64,000 nt of DNA from Alteromonas sp. LMIT006 (GTDB lineage: Bacteria > Pseudomonadota > Gammaproteobacteria > Enterobacterales > Alteromonadaceae), in NCBI RefSeq assembly GCF_024300645.1, contig NZ_CP101291.1, positions 1,240,001-1,304,000 on the forward strand, given 5' to 3'. Of the stretch, positions 36,755 to 45,714 are shown piece after piece. The number at the start of each line of letters is the position of its first letter. The first letter of the stretch is position 1. The notes below the pieces were generated by a model. That model searched no databases. It was given only the letters and a program-made list of their open reading frames with translations, and was not told where the DNA came from. The position numbers and the translations under genes were made by a program.

Positions 36755-37620
36755 ACCGAGTCGTCCATGACAATTTTAGGGCCTGAAGATAACAGCTTTT
36801 CCAATCGCTGCTTGACTAATAAACGTTTTATTGGTTGAGAAACATTTTTCACCATATTTTGTGCATGAATTTGTAGATTGATTTCATGCATATCCCTCGG
36901 CCACCTTTTAACTGGAATACTGTCCAGTATGACCTCTTGCAATTTCCCTAACTCATATCTCGCAATACGATTTTTATAGAGCTTGATATCATCAAACTTA
37001 AAAGGAGATAGCGAATCAAATTCATATCCATGCCCAAGCTTATAGGTCACTCTGTTGGGTAAGTTGTAGTCCAGAAATTGAATATCTGTGTTGACGGCTT
37101 TTGTTAAAAAAGAGTCAATCCAATTTAAACCTACTGGCATATAAAATGACTTTTTCTTTATCATCTGAATAAAGTTATTTGAAAGGCCATATAAATTACC
37201 GAAAAAACAACTCCTATCAGTAACCAAGGATTCATAGTACGCTTTATTCCTTCCAGACGCTGGAACCCCTGCAACTGCATGTGCTGATGAGTTTTGTAAC
37301 TGTTCATGGAGAATTGGGAACACGTTGGATGTGAATTTTACATCAGCATCAATAAAAAAATGCGTATCTACATCAGGAGCATTTTCATGAATATACGTAT
37401 TCCATGCATTGCATTTGTCTCCTAAAGATAACTCGATTACATTGAGTAAGTTGTTTGTATTTGCCATCTGTTGTGCAATTGACACGGTTTGGTCTGTGCA
37501 CCCATTTGCCATCAGCGTGACATTTTTACATTCACTATCAATATTTGAAAAAACGCTCGAAAGGCTGGTTTCAATATGTTTTTCTTCATTGTATGCAAAC
37601 ATGCAAATAGCGTAAGACAT
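36742..37620 (-). CDS. Glycosyltransferase, family 2 type
   Basis: A 292-residue GT-A protein with ICMFAYNEEKHIETSL at the N-terminus, a nucleotide-binding NGCTDQTVSIAQ segment and the metal-binding DADVKF (within THFFIDADVKF). The C-terminal third is poorly conserved. The gene overlaps the amidotransferase start by 13 bases and lies nine bases after the FemAB-like gene. It has lower G+C than the flanking housekeeping genes, like other strain-specific glycosyltransferases. Confidence 0.83.
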   Translation of the reverse strand: MSYAICMFAYNEEKHIETSLSSVFSNIDSECKNVTLMANGCTDQTVSIAQQMANTNNLLNVIELSLGDKCNAWNTYIHENAPDVDTHFFIDADVKFTSNVFPILHEQLQNSSAHAVAGVPASGRNKAYYESLVTDRSCFFGNLYGLSNNFIQMIKKKSFYMPVGLNWIDSFLTKAVNTDIQFLDYNLPNRVTYKLGHGYEFDSLSPFKFDDIKLYKNRIARYELGKLQEVILDSIPVKRWPRDMHEINLQIHAQNMVKNVSQPIKRLLVKQRLEKLLSSGPKIVMDDSVCVE

Positions 37621-37629
37621 CTTATTCCT

Positions 37630-38682
37630 TTACAAACTGATCAAACCACGCACCCGACTCCCCACCAAAGTGGTCATCGAGAGAGGCAAATGTTGCCAAA
37701 CTTGAATCGCAACTTGCTTTAGTTGCTCACCTCCAGTTTCACCTCTCTTTTGTTTAGGTGAAGTTGCCAAACAATCCTGCCAATCCAATGCATGTGGCCT
37801 TGCCCCCCACTGTTTTTTAAACCGATAAGTCCCTTCATTAAACGTCGAACGCCCAAAATCAAAAACAGGTATTTGTTTGTCAGCAGCATATCCAATCAAT
37901 GCCCCATATAGCATCATATTGGGTGCTAATCGATTGTACTTCGCTAGGGTGGATGCCCAAGGGATACTGCATTGATAAGGGTGGAGTAATATGAGACCTG
38001 CGCCAATTGCCATATCTCGGTCATACACCACTCCCATGCAAAAGCGTCCCTGATAATGCTTAACAATTGCTTCATACCAACTTTTTTTGTGAACAGGAGA
38101 GCCCAGTTCACGCATGTTTTGCGCAATAACTTGATAGAAATCATTGATCAAATCATTCCCTTCAGTCAGTTTGATAGATAATCCATTTTTTTCCGCTTTG
38201 CGGATCTGGCTGCGTAGCTTTGATTTGTAACTTGCCATCTGCTCCGAAGCATTGGATTGCAAGGGCATTTTCATGGCGACTTTTTTGCCAGTTAGTGCGT
38301 TGTCATCTAGATTATCATTAACTGAACAAATATCTCGATGCACGAAAGATGAGATGAAGTGTGATGCGCCATACTCACAGATATCTTTTATTAATTCTTG
38401 TTTAATGGCATCAGAATCTGCCAGAACATGCCCCACATCACAGTAAGGCAGTGCACAAAATGATGGCTTACCCCAGAACCGTGAAAACAACACCAAAGGA
38501 GCTACCCCGACGAGCGTATTATCTTCATATGCTAGGGCAATGATGGCATCGTGATTATAGGCTTCATACACACACACTAGCCAAGCGCTAAAATGATAAG
38601 CTGAAGCTCCTGCATGACATTCTACATACTCATCATAAATCGCTCGATTAAGTTGTGAAAGCGCGACAAATTCTGTTCTCAT
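37630..38682 (-). CDS. FemAB-family XrtA/PEP-CTERM system-associated protein
   Basis: A 350-residue protein with two GNAT-like halves as in the FemAB peptidyl/acyl transferases; recognisable segments are KSKLRSQIRKAEKNGL (acyl-donor region) and FDFGRSTFNEGTYRFKKQWGA near the C-terminus, the latter a hallmark of the exosortase-linked FemAB group. It probably transfers an aminoacyl or acyl group to a sugar or lipid-linked precursor. Overlaps the deacetylase-like gene upstream by ATGA. Confidence 0.85.
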   Translation of the reverse strand: MRTEFVALSQLNRAIYDEYVECHAGASAYHFSAWLVCVYEAYNHDAIIALAYEDNTLVGVAPLVLFSRFWGKPSFCALPYCDVGHVLADSDAIKQELIKDICEYGASHFISSFVHRDICSVNDNLDDNALTGKKVAMKMPLQSNASEQMASYKSKLRSQIRKAEKNGLSIKLTEGNDLINDFYQVIAQNMRELGSPVHKKSWYEAIVKHYQGRFCMGVVYDRDMAIGAGLILLHPYQCSIPWASTLAKYNRLAPNMMLYGALIGYAADKQIPVFDFGRSTFNEGTYRFKKQWGARPHALDWQDCLATSPKQKRGETGGEQLKQVAIQVWQHLPLSMTTLVGSRVRGLISL

Positions 38683-39722
38683 GACACCATCCTGATATCT
38701 TGTCTCGATGCTGATAAAGGCTGGGTGTGGCTGTTAACCTGATTTTGCATACCGAGCAGATGCGCGGCTTCAGAAATCGTTGCACACGTCACGTTGGCTT
38801 GATGTGATAGGTGTTTGAACACTCGAGTCACACTATCTAAAATATGCTTATGGGCGTCTCTATCTAGATAAAAACCCGTTCCATTGTCTAAGAAACTCGA
38901 GCTATGCAGATACATGTGAATGACCGGTCGTTCTTGACGTAAGCAATTATCGACCAAGGATTTCATATCCTCTATTGAAGAGAGTTCTGGGCTGAGATAA
39001 AGCTTGCGCAACAACGTGGTATGCCACAACAAAGCATTGGCTCGACAGTAGTGCCAGATGCCTTTTTCTGCTTTTGTTTGCAAATGTCTGCCTGTCTCAT
39101 CATCCATGCGGTTAAATCCCACAGTGACAGGCAGTTCTAATAAGTGACGCTGTTGCCCAGCAAAGTTGGGCAACCCGAAGTCTGGGTAGTAGGGTACAAA
39201 CGGTGCGTCATAACAGCTAAAATAATCATTGTCATACATCGGATAAACACTGGAGTCTATCCAGATGCCGCGCTCGACCAGTAACTCAAAAATGGTCTCG
39301 TTAATGCCCCAGCGCCCAGTCCGAAAGGATTGCGGCCTGATCCCTAATGTGTCTTGTGTTTTTTGGATTAAGGCATCTAATTTGGTCGCGACGTGTTCTC
39401 TAGGTAAATTCACCACATGCGATTCAAATTCTGTCGTTGGGCCAAAGTAGGGTGGGTTACACCATGGGTGCAAGTGAGCGCCCACTTCACACTGTCGATG
39501 TTTAATAACCTGCTTAATTTGTTCTAGCGAGGTTGGGTCATCCAGTACAGGATAGTCAACAAAGTAAGTAGGACGGATCCCCAGTTGTTCCATCTGATAC
39601 TGAAACGATGGCAAATGCTTGACGTTATCCACCGCAAAATCAGACTCTGGGAAAGGTTCATCCCATTGCCATTCTTCTTCGGTATCTATACTCAGTACAA
39701 ACAGTACGTCAGGCTTTGACAT
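38679..39722 (-). CDS. Polysaccharide deacetylase-like protein (WalW type)
   Basis: A 347-residue protein of the NodB/carbohydrate esterase 4 fold, with LSIDTEEEWQWDEP at the N-terminus (catalytic-base Asp and acidic cluster), EVGAHLHPWCNPP (metal histidines) and SFRTGRWGI (the RxxxG loop). No signal peptide. It is the second deacetylase-like protein in the island, sharing no obvious close similarity with the one at 21351-22226. It lies between a glycosyltransferase (14-base overlap) and the FemAB gene. Confidence 0.78.
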   Translation of the reverse strand: MSKPDVLFVLSIDTEEEWQWDEPFPESDFAVDNVKHLPSFQYQMEQLGIRPTYFVDYPVLDDPTSLEQIKQVIKHRQCEVGAHLHPWCNPPYFGPTTEFESHVVNLPREHVATKLDALIQKTQDTLGIRPQSFRTGRWGINETIFELLVERGIWIDSSVYPMYDNDYFSCYDAPFVPYYPDFGLPNFAGQQRHLLELPVTVGFNRMDDETGRHLQTKAEKGIWHYCRANALLWHTTLLRKLYLSPELSSIEDMKSLVDNCLRQERPVIHMYLHSSSFLDNGTGFYLDRDAHKHILDSVTRVFKHLSHQANVTCATISEAAHLLGMQNQVNSHTQPLSASRQDIRMVS

Positions 39723-40848
39723 AATCTCGACTATCCTTAGTCATCATCTCTTGAAATAAGTCATCGTATTCATTCGCCATTCGTTGCGAAGAATAGTGTT
39801 GCTGTACATAGTTAACGGCATTTTCTGCAATGACTTGAGCGCTATTTGCATCATCCAATAATGTTTCCCAATGGCGCTTGAGCATAGCGATATCATGCAG
39901 TGGTGCTAGTAATCCCGTCTGTTCATGATGGATCAATTGATCAATGCCGTCGATGTCATACGCTGCAACAGGGATCCCCATGGCACAGGCTTCCATTAAA
40001 CATCTTGGGATCCCCTCCAAGGTCGAAGTCATTACAAACAAATCAAAGGTTTTGAGCAACGCCAATCTATCGTCGCGAAACCCCAAAAAATGAATATCGT
40101 CTCGACAATCAAGTGCTTGTGCTCGGCGCTCTAACGCTTCACGACAATCCCCATCGCCGAGCAGCACTAATTCAATGTCCTGACGAGTGGCGGCTAATTC
40201 AGAAAAAATCTGCAGGATAGCGTCGATATTTTTACGCGAAATCATCTGCCCAATGAAGCCAATTCGTTTTTTATCCGTTTGAGCAGGCACTGTGTCGTCG
40301 TGTTTGACGCTGTATACTTCCGATAGATCGACACCATTTTGAATATAGCGTAACTTGGGTGGAGTAAGACTAAACTTCTCCACATCTTCATATAAAGCAG
40401 AAGACAAGGGTACGACATGATCAGCAAAGCGCATGGCCTGACAGCCTAACCAAATAAAAGTACGTAATTTAACGTCTGAGGCATTTTCAAAACCGTGCGG
40501 GGTAACGACGACTTTGATGCCCGCTTTTTTGGCGACAATCACGCCTAAAATATCAGATTTGTAACCATGGGTATGGATGATGTCAATGTTGTGCGCTTTG
40601 ATATATTGCACCATGTGTGCGACCACAGACCAATCGAATTTACCGGTCATGGGAAACTCGGCCGTTTCGAAACCAAGTGTTTGGGCTGCACGAATGAGCT
40701 GAGTGTTGTGATTCTCTGGCTCTTGGGTCACAGCAATGATGGAGTTAATGTGCGTAGGCAGATGTTTGGTCAATGCCAAGATCCAGCGTTCCGCCCCATA
40801 AAATCCAGTAGGGCAAATAAACTGCATGACGTTTAAAGTGTGTTTCAT
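39709..40848 (-). CDS. Glycosyltransferase, family 4 type
   Basis: A 379-residue GT-B protein: MQFICPTGFYGAERWILAL acceptor loop, HTHGYKSDILG, then donor-domain segments RIGFIGQMISRKNIDAILQ and STLEGIPRCLMEACAMGIP with the conserved acidic residues. ATGA overlap with the family-2 glycosyltransferase upstream (40845-40848) and 14-base overlap with the deacetylase-like gene downstream. It probably adds another sugar of the repeat unit. Confidence 0.88.
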   Translation of the reverse strand: MKHTLNVMQFICPTGFYGAERWILALTKHLPTHINSIIAVTQEPENHNTQLIRAAQTLGFETAEFPMTGKFDWSVVAHMVQYIKAHNIDIIHTHGYKSDILGVIVAKKAGIKVVVTPHGFENASDVKLRTFIWLGCQAMRFADHVVPLSSALYEDVEKFSLTPPKLRYIQNGVDLSEVYSVKHDDTVPAQTDKKRIGFIGQMISRKNIDAILQIFSELAATRQDIELVLLGDGDCREALERRAQALDCRDDIHFLGFRDDRLALLKTFDLFVMTSTLEGIPRCLMEACAMGIPVAAYDIDGIDQLIHHEQTGLLAPLHDIAMLKRHWETLLDDANSAQVIAENAVNYVQQHYSSQRMANEYDDLFQEMMTKDSRDYVKA

Positions 40849-41837
40849 GAATGACTGTCCGTGGTCAATTCACCAAATATTCCTCTGACCGTACCGATGG
40901 CACGCGCTGGAAAATAATAGGCGTAAAACTGTGTGATATCCCACCAAGAAACAGGAGGGGAGACGTGTTGTTTGAGGCGGATGCAGTAAGCGACAAAGGG
41001 CAGCAAAGACAACCCGATCAGGATGAATGCGGCATCAAAGTACCCAGTTATGGCGAGGAATAGGGCACTGAGTAAGGCAAACATCATCCCTGGAGGAATC
41101 AAAAAGCTCGGGATCTCACGCAACGGAATGTCGCGACCTTTCATCGATGCAATGTTGGATTGTCCTCGCCAGACTTCCTTTTTCGCCATCTCTGTTAAGA
41201 CTTTATCTTCACCAATATGGACGTACTCTGTTTTGCTGGTGTAATGCAATGCACCGTGTTGCGAGAGCGCATGGGTAAAATAATAATCCTCACACGTTTC
41301 AAGATGTTCTGGAAAACCGTTGACTTTGATAACATCTGAACGCCGAACCAATAAATTGCGTCCAGGTAAAAAAGTCACATCTCGGTCAATATCCACATTG
41401 GATAATGAGGTGCGTATACGTTCTAGTACAGTGGGGTTGGCGGATGTGATTTGTTTGGCACTTACCAGCAAGCGACCAGGAACCTGAAGTTCTTGGTGTA
41501 AAGTGCGCAACCAATGTTGAGATAACTCGACATCCGCATCGATAAACGCGATGAAGGAGGCCTTTGTTTGACTCACTCCGTAGTTGCGAGATGCAGAAAT
41601 GTTTCCACAACCTTTGCGATTATGCACTTTCAAATCTATATCCGGTATTGCATGTATTTCATCAGACACGGAATCATTTTGCGTGACCAAATGCACTTCC
41701 ACCGCAAATCCATCACGGTCTAATTGCGCGATACTGCGTAAAGTTTGGAGTAGCATCTCTTCCCTTCCTTTGTGAGGGATGATAAATGCGACCCGTTCTT
41801 GTATATCATTGATGTGTTGAGAACCGGTGTCCGTCAT
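40845..41837 (-). CDS. Glycosyltransferase, family 2 type, membrane-associated
   Basis: A GT-A glycosyltransferase of about 330 residues: VAFIIPHKGREEMLLQTL at the N-terminus, FIAFIDADVELSQHWL with the DxD metal site, and ETCEDYYFTHAL (catalytic-base region). Two hydrophobic segments near residues 240-280 (FLIPPGMMFALLSALFLAI and FDAAFILIGLSLLPFVAYC) anchor it in the membrane. Start at 41837 is chosen because an upstream ATG at 41954 would overlap 110 bases of the preceding gene and adds a non-conserved stretch. Four bases separate it from the preceding stop. Confidence 0.85.
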   Translation of the reverse strand: MTDTGSQHINDIQERVAFIIPHKGREEMLLQTLRSIAQLDRDGFAVEVHLVTQNDSVSDEIHAIPDIDLKVHNRKGCGNISASRNYGVSQTKASFIAFIDADVELSQHWLRTLHQELQVPGRLLVSAKQITSANPTVLERIRTSLSNVDIDRDVTFLPGRNLLVRRSDVIKVNGFPEHLETCEDYYFTHALSQHGALHYTSKTEYVHIGEDKVLTEMAKKEVWRGQSNIASMKGRDIPLREIPSFLIPPGMMFALLSALFLAITGYFDAAFILIGLSLLPFVAYCIRLKQHVSPPVSWWDITQFYAYYFPARAIGTVRGIFGELTTDSHS

Positions 41838-41841
41838 ATGT

Positions 41842-44433
41842 TTAAATCCATTTGCGTAGTACTTTATGACGTAGCTTGAGCTGGCTAAGTTCTCTTTGTA
41901 TCGACCAAGGGGGTTTTCGTTTGAGGCGATAGGGTGAAATATCCTCTGGTGCAATATCGACAGTCAGGTCAGATTGTGTTGTCCAAAGCGCATGTTCTGA
42001 GTGCGTCGTTTTTCCACACTCCGTATAGAGGTACTGAGCGGATTCCCACTCCATTTGATTTTGCATGACCAGCGCTTGAATGCGCGTGAAAAAACGTTCA
42101 TCACTGTTCATTAATGCTTGATGGATGTATTGCTCAATCTCTAACGCTTTGGCCAGATAATCTTGTTTATCTTGTTTTGATGAGGCTTGAATGGCTGCAA
42201 ACATCAACAAATCGACTTTGCGTAAATCTTGCGCAGACCAGGTTTGATTGGGGTATTCCAGCTCATCTGCTCGGGTTAGGTAAGGGGATTCATGTGCACA
42301 TATCCATGTCGCAAATCTTCCAACTAACGTTAATAAGTTTCCTCGTGCAGTAGCAAATTTGGGTAGGTCTGTCAGCCGCTCGATCAGCCTCATCAATGCT
42401 TGAAGCCAAACCGTATAAAACCAATTTTCTTCGATGTTATCCAACCCCAGTTCATCAAGTGAGTCTTCCAGGGAGACGGTGTGCAATGCAACCCATAGCC
42501 CATGATGTAAGTATTGTTCGCTTTGGGTCAATAGATGCATATCGAGTATGGCATTAAGGTAATTCGCCGTTCCACGATCCAGTGGATAGCGTCCTGTTTT
42601 GACATCTTTTAATCCAGGCACGTCTCGATTTTTCCAAGCGAGTAATCGATAATAAAGCGTCTCATCACCTTCATAATATCGAGTTACCCAGTGATATAGA
42701 GAGTTCACGGCGCCTTTGGCGTCTTCGTTACCCGTCAGGAGGTAATAGTAGGCGAGTCCGGTGGTGTAACAATGTTGTCCTCCTGGACCACCTCCCCCTG
42801 CATGCCCATCGTATACACCGCTTTGTTGGCGAGACGAGTATGTGCGATGCGAAGACGTTTCTGCATCGGCATAGTGGTCGGTGTGCCAAAATAACCCGCC
42901 ATTGTATTCCGGCTTATCTGCTTGGGTATGGTAGATATCGACATTGATAACATGTATTGCCAAATCGTTCGCCAGTTCAAAATAACGGAGATCCCCACTC
43001 ATGACGTATTGTTTCAATAAACCAAATAATGGGTCGTATTGATTGTTATAGACGCTGATCAAAGGCGCGCTGTCAGGATCAAGATAGGCCGATTCGTGAT
43101 CGGCAAGCAGGTCTCCATAATGACGAAATCCATATAAATCAATGTGGTCTCGCTTGGCTGCAAATCCATCATGAGTGGATAGGACAGAGCCAGTGATTTC
43201 GCACCATTTATTGGTCAGCATTGAAGGCGCAATGCGCTCAATGGCCTGGCATGAATAGACATATTCAGGACAAAGAGTACACATGGGCTTGGGGAGGACG
43301 GCACAAGAGTGCACCTGTGAAGATTGTGCCGATATATGTAAAGTCCGAGTCCATTTTTCCCCAGGTTGAAGTTCACAGTAGTCCGCTAATTTGGCATTCA
43401 CACCGGAGAAGACAAGGCCATCGTCTCCAGAGGTAAACGTCGATGGAAAACGTTGCCAAAAATCAGTCAACACATAATGTCTATTCTGATGTCGGATATA
43501 CGGCTGCACATTGCGATAAATGGAGATTTGGTTATTGATAAACGTGTACGATTCCGTCGGCGCAACTTCGGCGGTATGCATCAAATGCGCTCGACTTCGC
43601 GACTCACTGCGACCACTGCCAAGTTGTTCAATACGATGAATGTTGGTATAGCAATGCTGGTTAATACAAACCTGAACATCACGGTGTGGCGAGCGCACTT
43701 CAAAATCCATTTCGTCAACAAAGATGGAATGTGCGTCGCCCAGATCCCACTGCCCATTGGGGTGATGAGCGCTATTGGGGTTGTGCAACGTTAACGTCAT
43801 ATCCATTGCACCGGTCATGGTGTTAATGGTGACTGTTTCTTCTATATTCAGTGATATCTCGCCAGCTTGAGCCTGGCGTACTATGCAAAGCTCGACAGCA
43901 AGGGGTGCTTGCTGCCCCAATATTTCATGAAAAGACCACGAGACAACAGACGTGGGCTCGATGCTCTGTTGTGTACCATGCACACGACCACTCACTTGAG
44001 TGCGGATCAGTGTTTCCCCGAACATGATCCCCTCAGGGACTACTGTGATGGGTTGGATATCGTTCAGAACGGCACAGGGGATCGAGATATCCAGTCGGTT
44101 TGTCGAACGATGTTGTATGGCCGATGGAATGATTTCAGTAGAGCTGTAGCGTTGCAGATATAAGCTAGATTCACTATTAGGTTCCAGCGATACCGCGCAA
44201 CGAACATGTACAAATCGAACAGAGTGATCGGGCCATAGAGTTAATATACGGCAATGTGTATTGAGCACTTGTCCTTCTTTATTCACTACACAGAGCGAGT
44301 CTTGGCAGGTGAATTGTCCTTTAGGGCAAGGCACGCTGATTGACAGCAAGTGTTGGTGAATTGCTGTGTGACTCGGGTTCGAGACGGTAGCAAAGGCTGT
44401 TGTGAGACAGGTATCCTGTTCATTTACACCCAT
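41842..44433 (-). CDS. Large YetA/PcRGLX-like protein (putative exo-rhamnogalacturonan-lyase-like)
   Basis: An 863-residue protein, the largest in the island. Its N-terminal ~100 residues (SISVPCPKGQFTCQDSL, then RILTLWPDHSVRFVHV) resemble the RIFT-barrel domain of the YetA/PcRGLX family, and the C-terminal half is rich in helices and aromatic/His motifs (YNNQYDPLFGLLKQY, HAGGGGPGGQHCY) as in an alpha/alpha-toroid of polysaccharide lyases. Unlike secreted lyases it has no signal peptide, so it may act in the cytoplasm or leave by another path. Placed between a GNAT-like gene (10-base overlap) and a glycosyltransferase. The family link is by recall of sequence pattern and needs a profile search. 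Confidence 0.6.
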   Translation of the reverse strand: MGVNEQDTCLTTAFATVSNPSHTAIHQHLLSISVPCPKGQFTCQDSLCVVNKEGQVLNTHCRILTLWPDHSVRFVHVRCAVSLEPNSESSLYLQRYSSTEIIPSAIQHRSTNRLDISIPCAVLNDIQPITVVPEGIMFGETLIRTQVSGRVHGTQQSIEPTSVVSWSFHEILGQQAPLAVELCIVRQAQAGEISLNIEETVTINTMTGAMDMTLTLHNPNSAHHPNGQWDLGDAHSIFVDEMDFEVRSPHRDVQVCINQHCYTNIHRIEQLGSGRSESRSRAHLMHTAEVAPTESYTFINNQISIYRNVQPYIRHQNRHYVLTDFWQRFPSTFTSGDDGLVFSGVNAKLADYCELQPGEKWTRTLHISAQSSQVHSCAVLPKPMCTLCPEYVYSCQAIERIAPSMLTNKWCEITGSVLSTHDGFAAKRDHIDLYGFRHYGDLLADHESAYLDPDSAPLISVYNNQYDPLFGLLKQYVMSGDLRYFELANDLAIHVINVDIYHTQADKPEYNGGLFWHTDHYADAETSSHRTYSSRQQSGVYDGHAGGGGPGGQHCYTTGLAYYYLLTGNEDAKGAVNSLYHWVTRYYEGDETLYYRLLAWKNRDVPGLKDVKTGRYPLDRGTANYLNAILDMHLLTQSEQYLHHGLWVALHTVSLEDSLDELGLDNIEENWFYTVWLQALMRLIERLTDLPKFATARGNLLTLVGRFATWICAHESPYLTRADELEYPNQTWSAQDLRKVDLLMFAAIQASSKQDKQDYLAKALEIEQYIHQALMNSDERFFTRIQALVMQNQMEWESAQYLYTECGKTTHSEHALWTTQSDLTVDIAPEDISPYRLKRKPPWSIQRELSQLKLRHKVLRKWI

Positions 44434-45566
44434 GTGTGTTCTCCATGTTTCGCTTGGCCAAACGTTCGAGCAATCTTGTTAAATGAACGGTGTAATAAAT
44501 GAAATGCTTTGTTTTTGATAACCCTAGTGTGATAAAAGCTATATTGCTCTGTGGACAATGACGCCTTATAAGCACACTCTCCCCCCATAAAATCGTAGGT
44601 GTGCACGCCACGCTTTGCAAAGTAGGCCATGGCAAGCACGTGGATAACCAAACCTACACGATACTTGTTATCTGAGTCGCAGTAATTGATCCCAGATAAA
44701 TAAAAGTAAGCGATTCCGTCCTTGATGAAAAAATACAAATAACCCAGTTTGATGGTGTCGGTGGTAAATTCAAGGATCTGAATATCAAACTGTCCCGATG
44801 CTTCATGGAATAAACGTTGATGAAATCCAACGAACTTCGGATTGGTAAAGCCGCTGCCATATTGACTCTCTTGCCAGCGGGCACTGTGATATTGCCCAGT
44901 GTCAGCAAACGCTTCGTTAAGTGCACCGCCTTTGTGGACGTGGATACCAATATCGCCATATTGCTCTGTTATATACCGAATACTGCGATTGATTTGAGAA
45001 CGTTTGTTTGCAGATAAAATAGATAGTATTTGGTCCAGCCTGCTTTTGGACGACACAGAGTCATTGGTTAATTGTGTGCGATACCCCAATACCGCTTCTT
45101 GCTCTATGACGATCCCATCAAAGTGCTTAAGCGATTCAGGCCCCCATTGTTCCGGATGAGTGAGTGATGTATTAATATCAAAGCAATCCATTTTTTGGAG
45201 CTCAAAACACCATTGCACAAGAGCGTGTCGGCACTGAGCAATGTGCTCGGGCAAAGCCAGGATATCATTGTATTCGATCCACGCTTGGTCAATTTCTGGG
45301 ACACCAGATTGATTCAATAATCCAATCTGATAGCCAAGCCCAATATGTTGAATGGTCTGCTCACCCACGAAACACATTCCAACAATTTCATTGTTGTAAA
45401 AAAACTGGACACATAAAGGTGAGTCTGCTTCTGTCAACCAGGATGCTTGCCACGCCCAGGTTAAAAAGGGGCTACACTGGCTCTTCTCTTGCAGAAAGAG
45501 CCAGTACTGCTTCACTGTATCGTGAGTTGTTGCGTGGTAACGCAGAGCGTCTACATAAATCGACAT
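44424..45566 (-). CDS. GNAT-fold acyltransferase (FemAB/CelD-like)
   Basis: A 380-residue protein resembling the BioF2-like/CelD GNAT proteins: SPFLTWAWQASWL near the N-terminus, NKRSQINRSIRYI (acyl-donor region) and the C-terminal GVHTYDFMGGECAYKASLS, which is equivalent to the DFGRS/DFLRG motif of the FemAB group. It is the second such protein in the island. First gene of the twelve-gene minus-strand operon; AAGGGA precedes the ATG. Its promoter must lie in 45567-45660, because the terminator of the PEP-CTERM gene stands just upstream; no clear -35/-10 pair was found there. Confidence 0.75.
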   Translation of the reverse strand: MSIYVDALRYHATTHDTVKQYWLFLQEKSQCSPFLTWAWQASWLTEADSPLCVQFFYNNEIVGMCFVGEQTIQHIGLGYQIGLLNQSGVPEIDQAWIEYNDILALPEHIAQCRHALVQWCFELQKMDCFDINTSLTHPEQWGPESLKHFDGIVIEQEAVLGYRTQLTNDSVSSKSRLDQILSILSANKRSQINRSIRYITEQYGDIGIHVHKGGALNEAFADTGQYHSARWQESQYGSGFTNPKFVGFHQRLFHEASGQFDIQILEFTTDTIKLGYLYFFIKDGIAYFYLSGINYCDSDNKYRVGLVIHVLAMAYFAKRGVHTYDFMGGECAYKASLSTEQYSFYHTRVIKNKAFHLLHRSFNKIARTFGQAKHGEHTWV

Positions 45567-45660
45567 ACCATCCCTTGCATGTGCCGGTTACAAATCCCAA
45601 AAGCTAATTAGGTTTATCGGCTTGTCACATCAAATATAGATAATTATTTTGTAAATACCA

Positions 45661-45685
45661 AAAAAGAGAGGCTAACCTCTCTTTG
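45661..45685 (-). terminator. Terminator of the PEP-CTERM protein gene
   Basis: AAAGAGAGG (45664-45672) pairs with CCTCTCTTT (45677-45685) around CTAA; on the minus strand the stem runs into six T (45666-45661). It lies 30 bases after the stop of the PEP-CTERM gene and insulates the large downstream EPS operon from it. Confidence 0.88.
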
Positions 45686-45714
45686 ACTCTTGGGATGATT
45701 ACTAATGTAATGTG

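Noticed and set aside
45567-45660. Sigma-54 promoter for the twelve-gene minus-strand operon
   Set aside because: GGCACATGCA near 45583 looks like a -24 half, but no GC follows at ten bases; the match is accidental.
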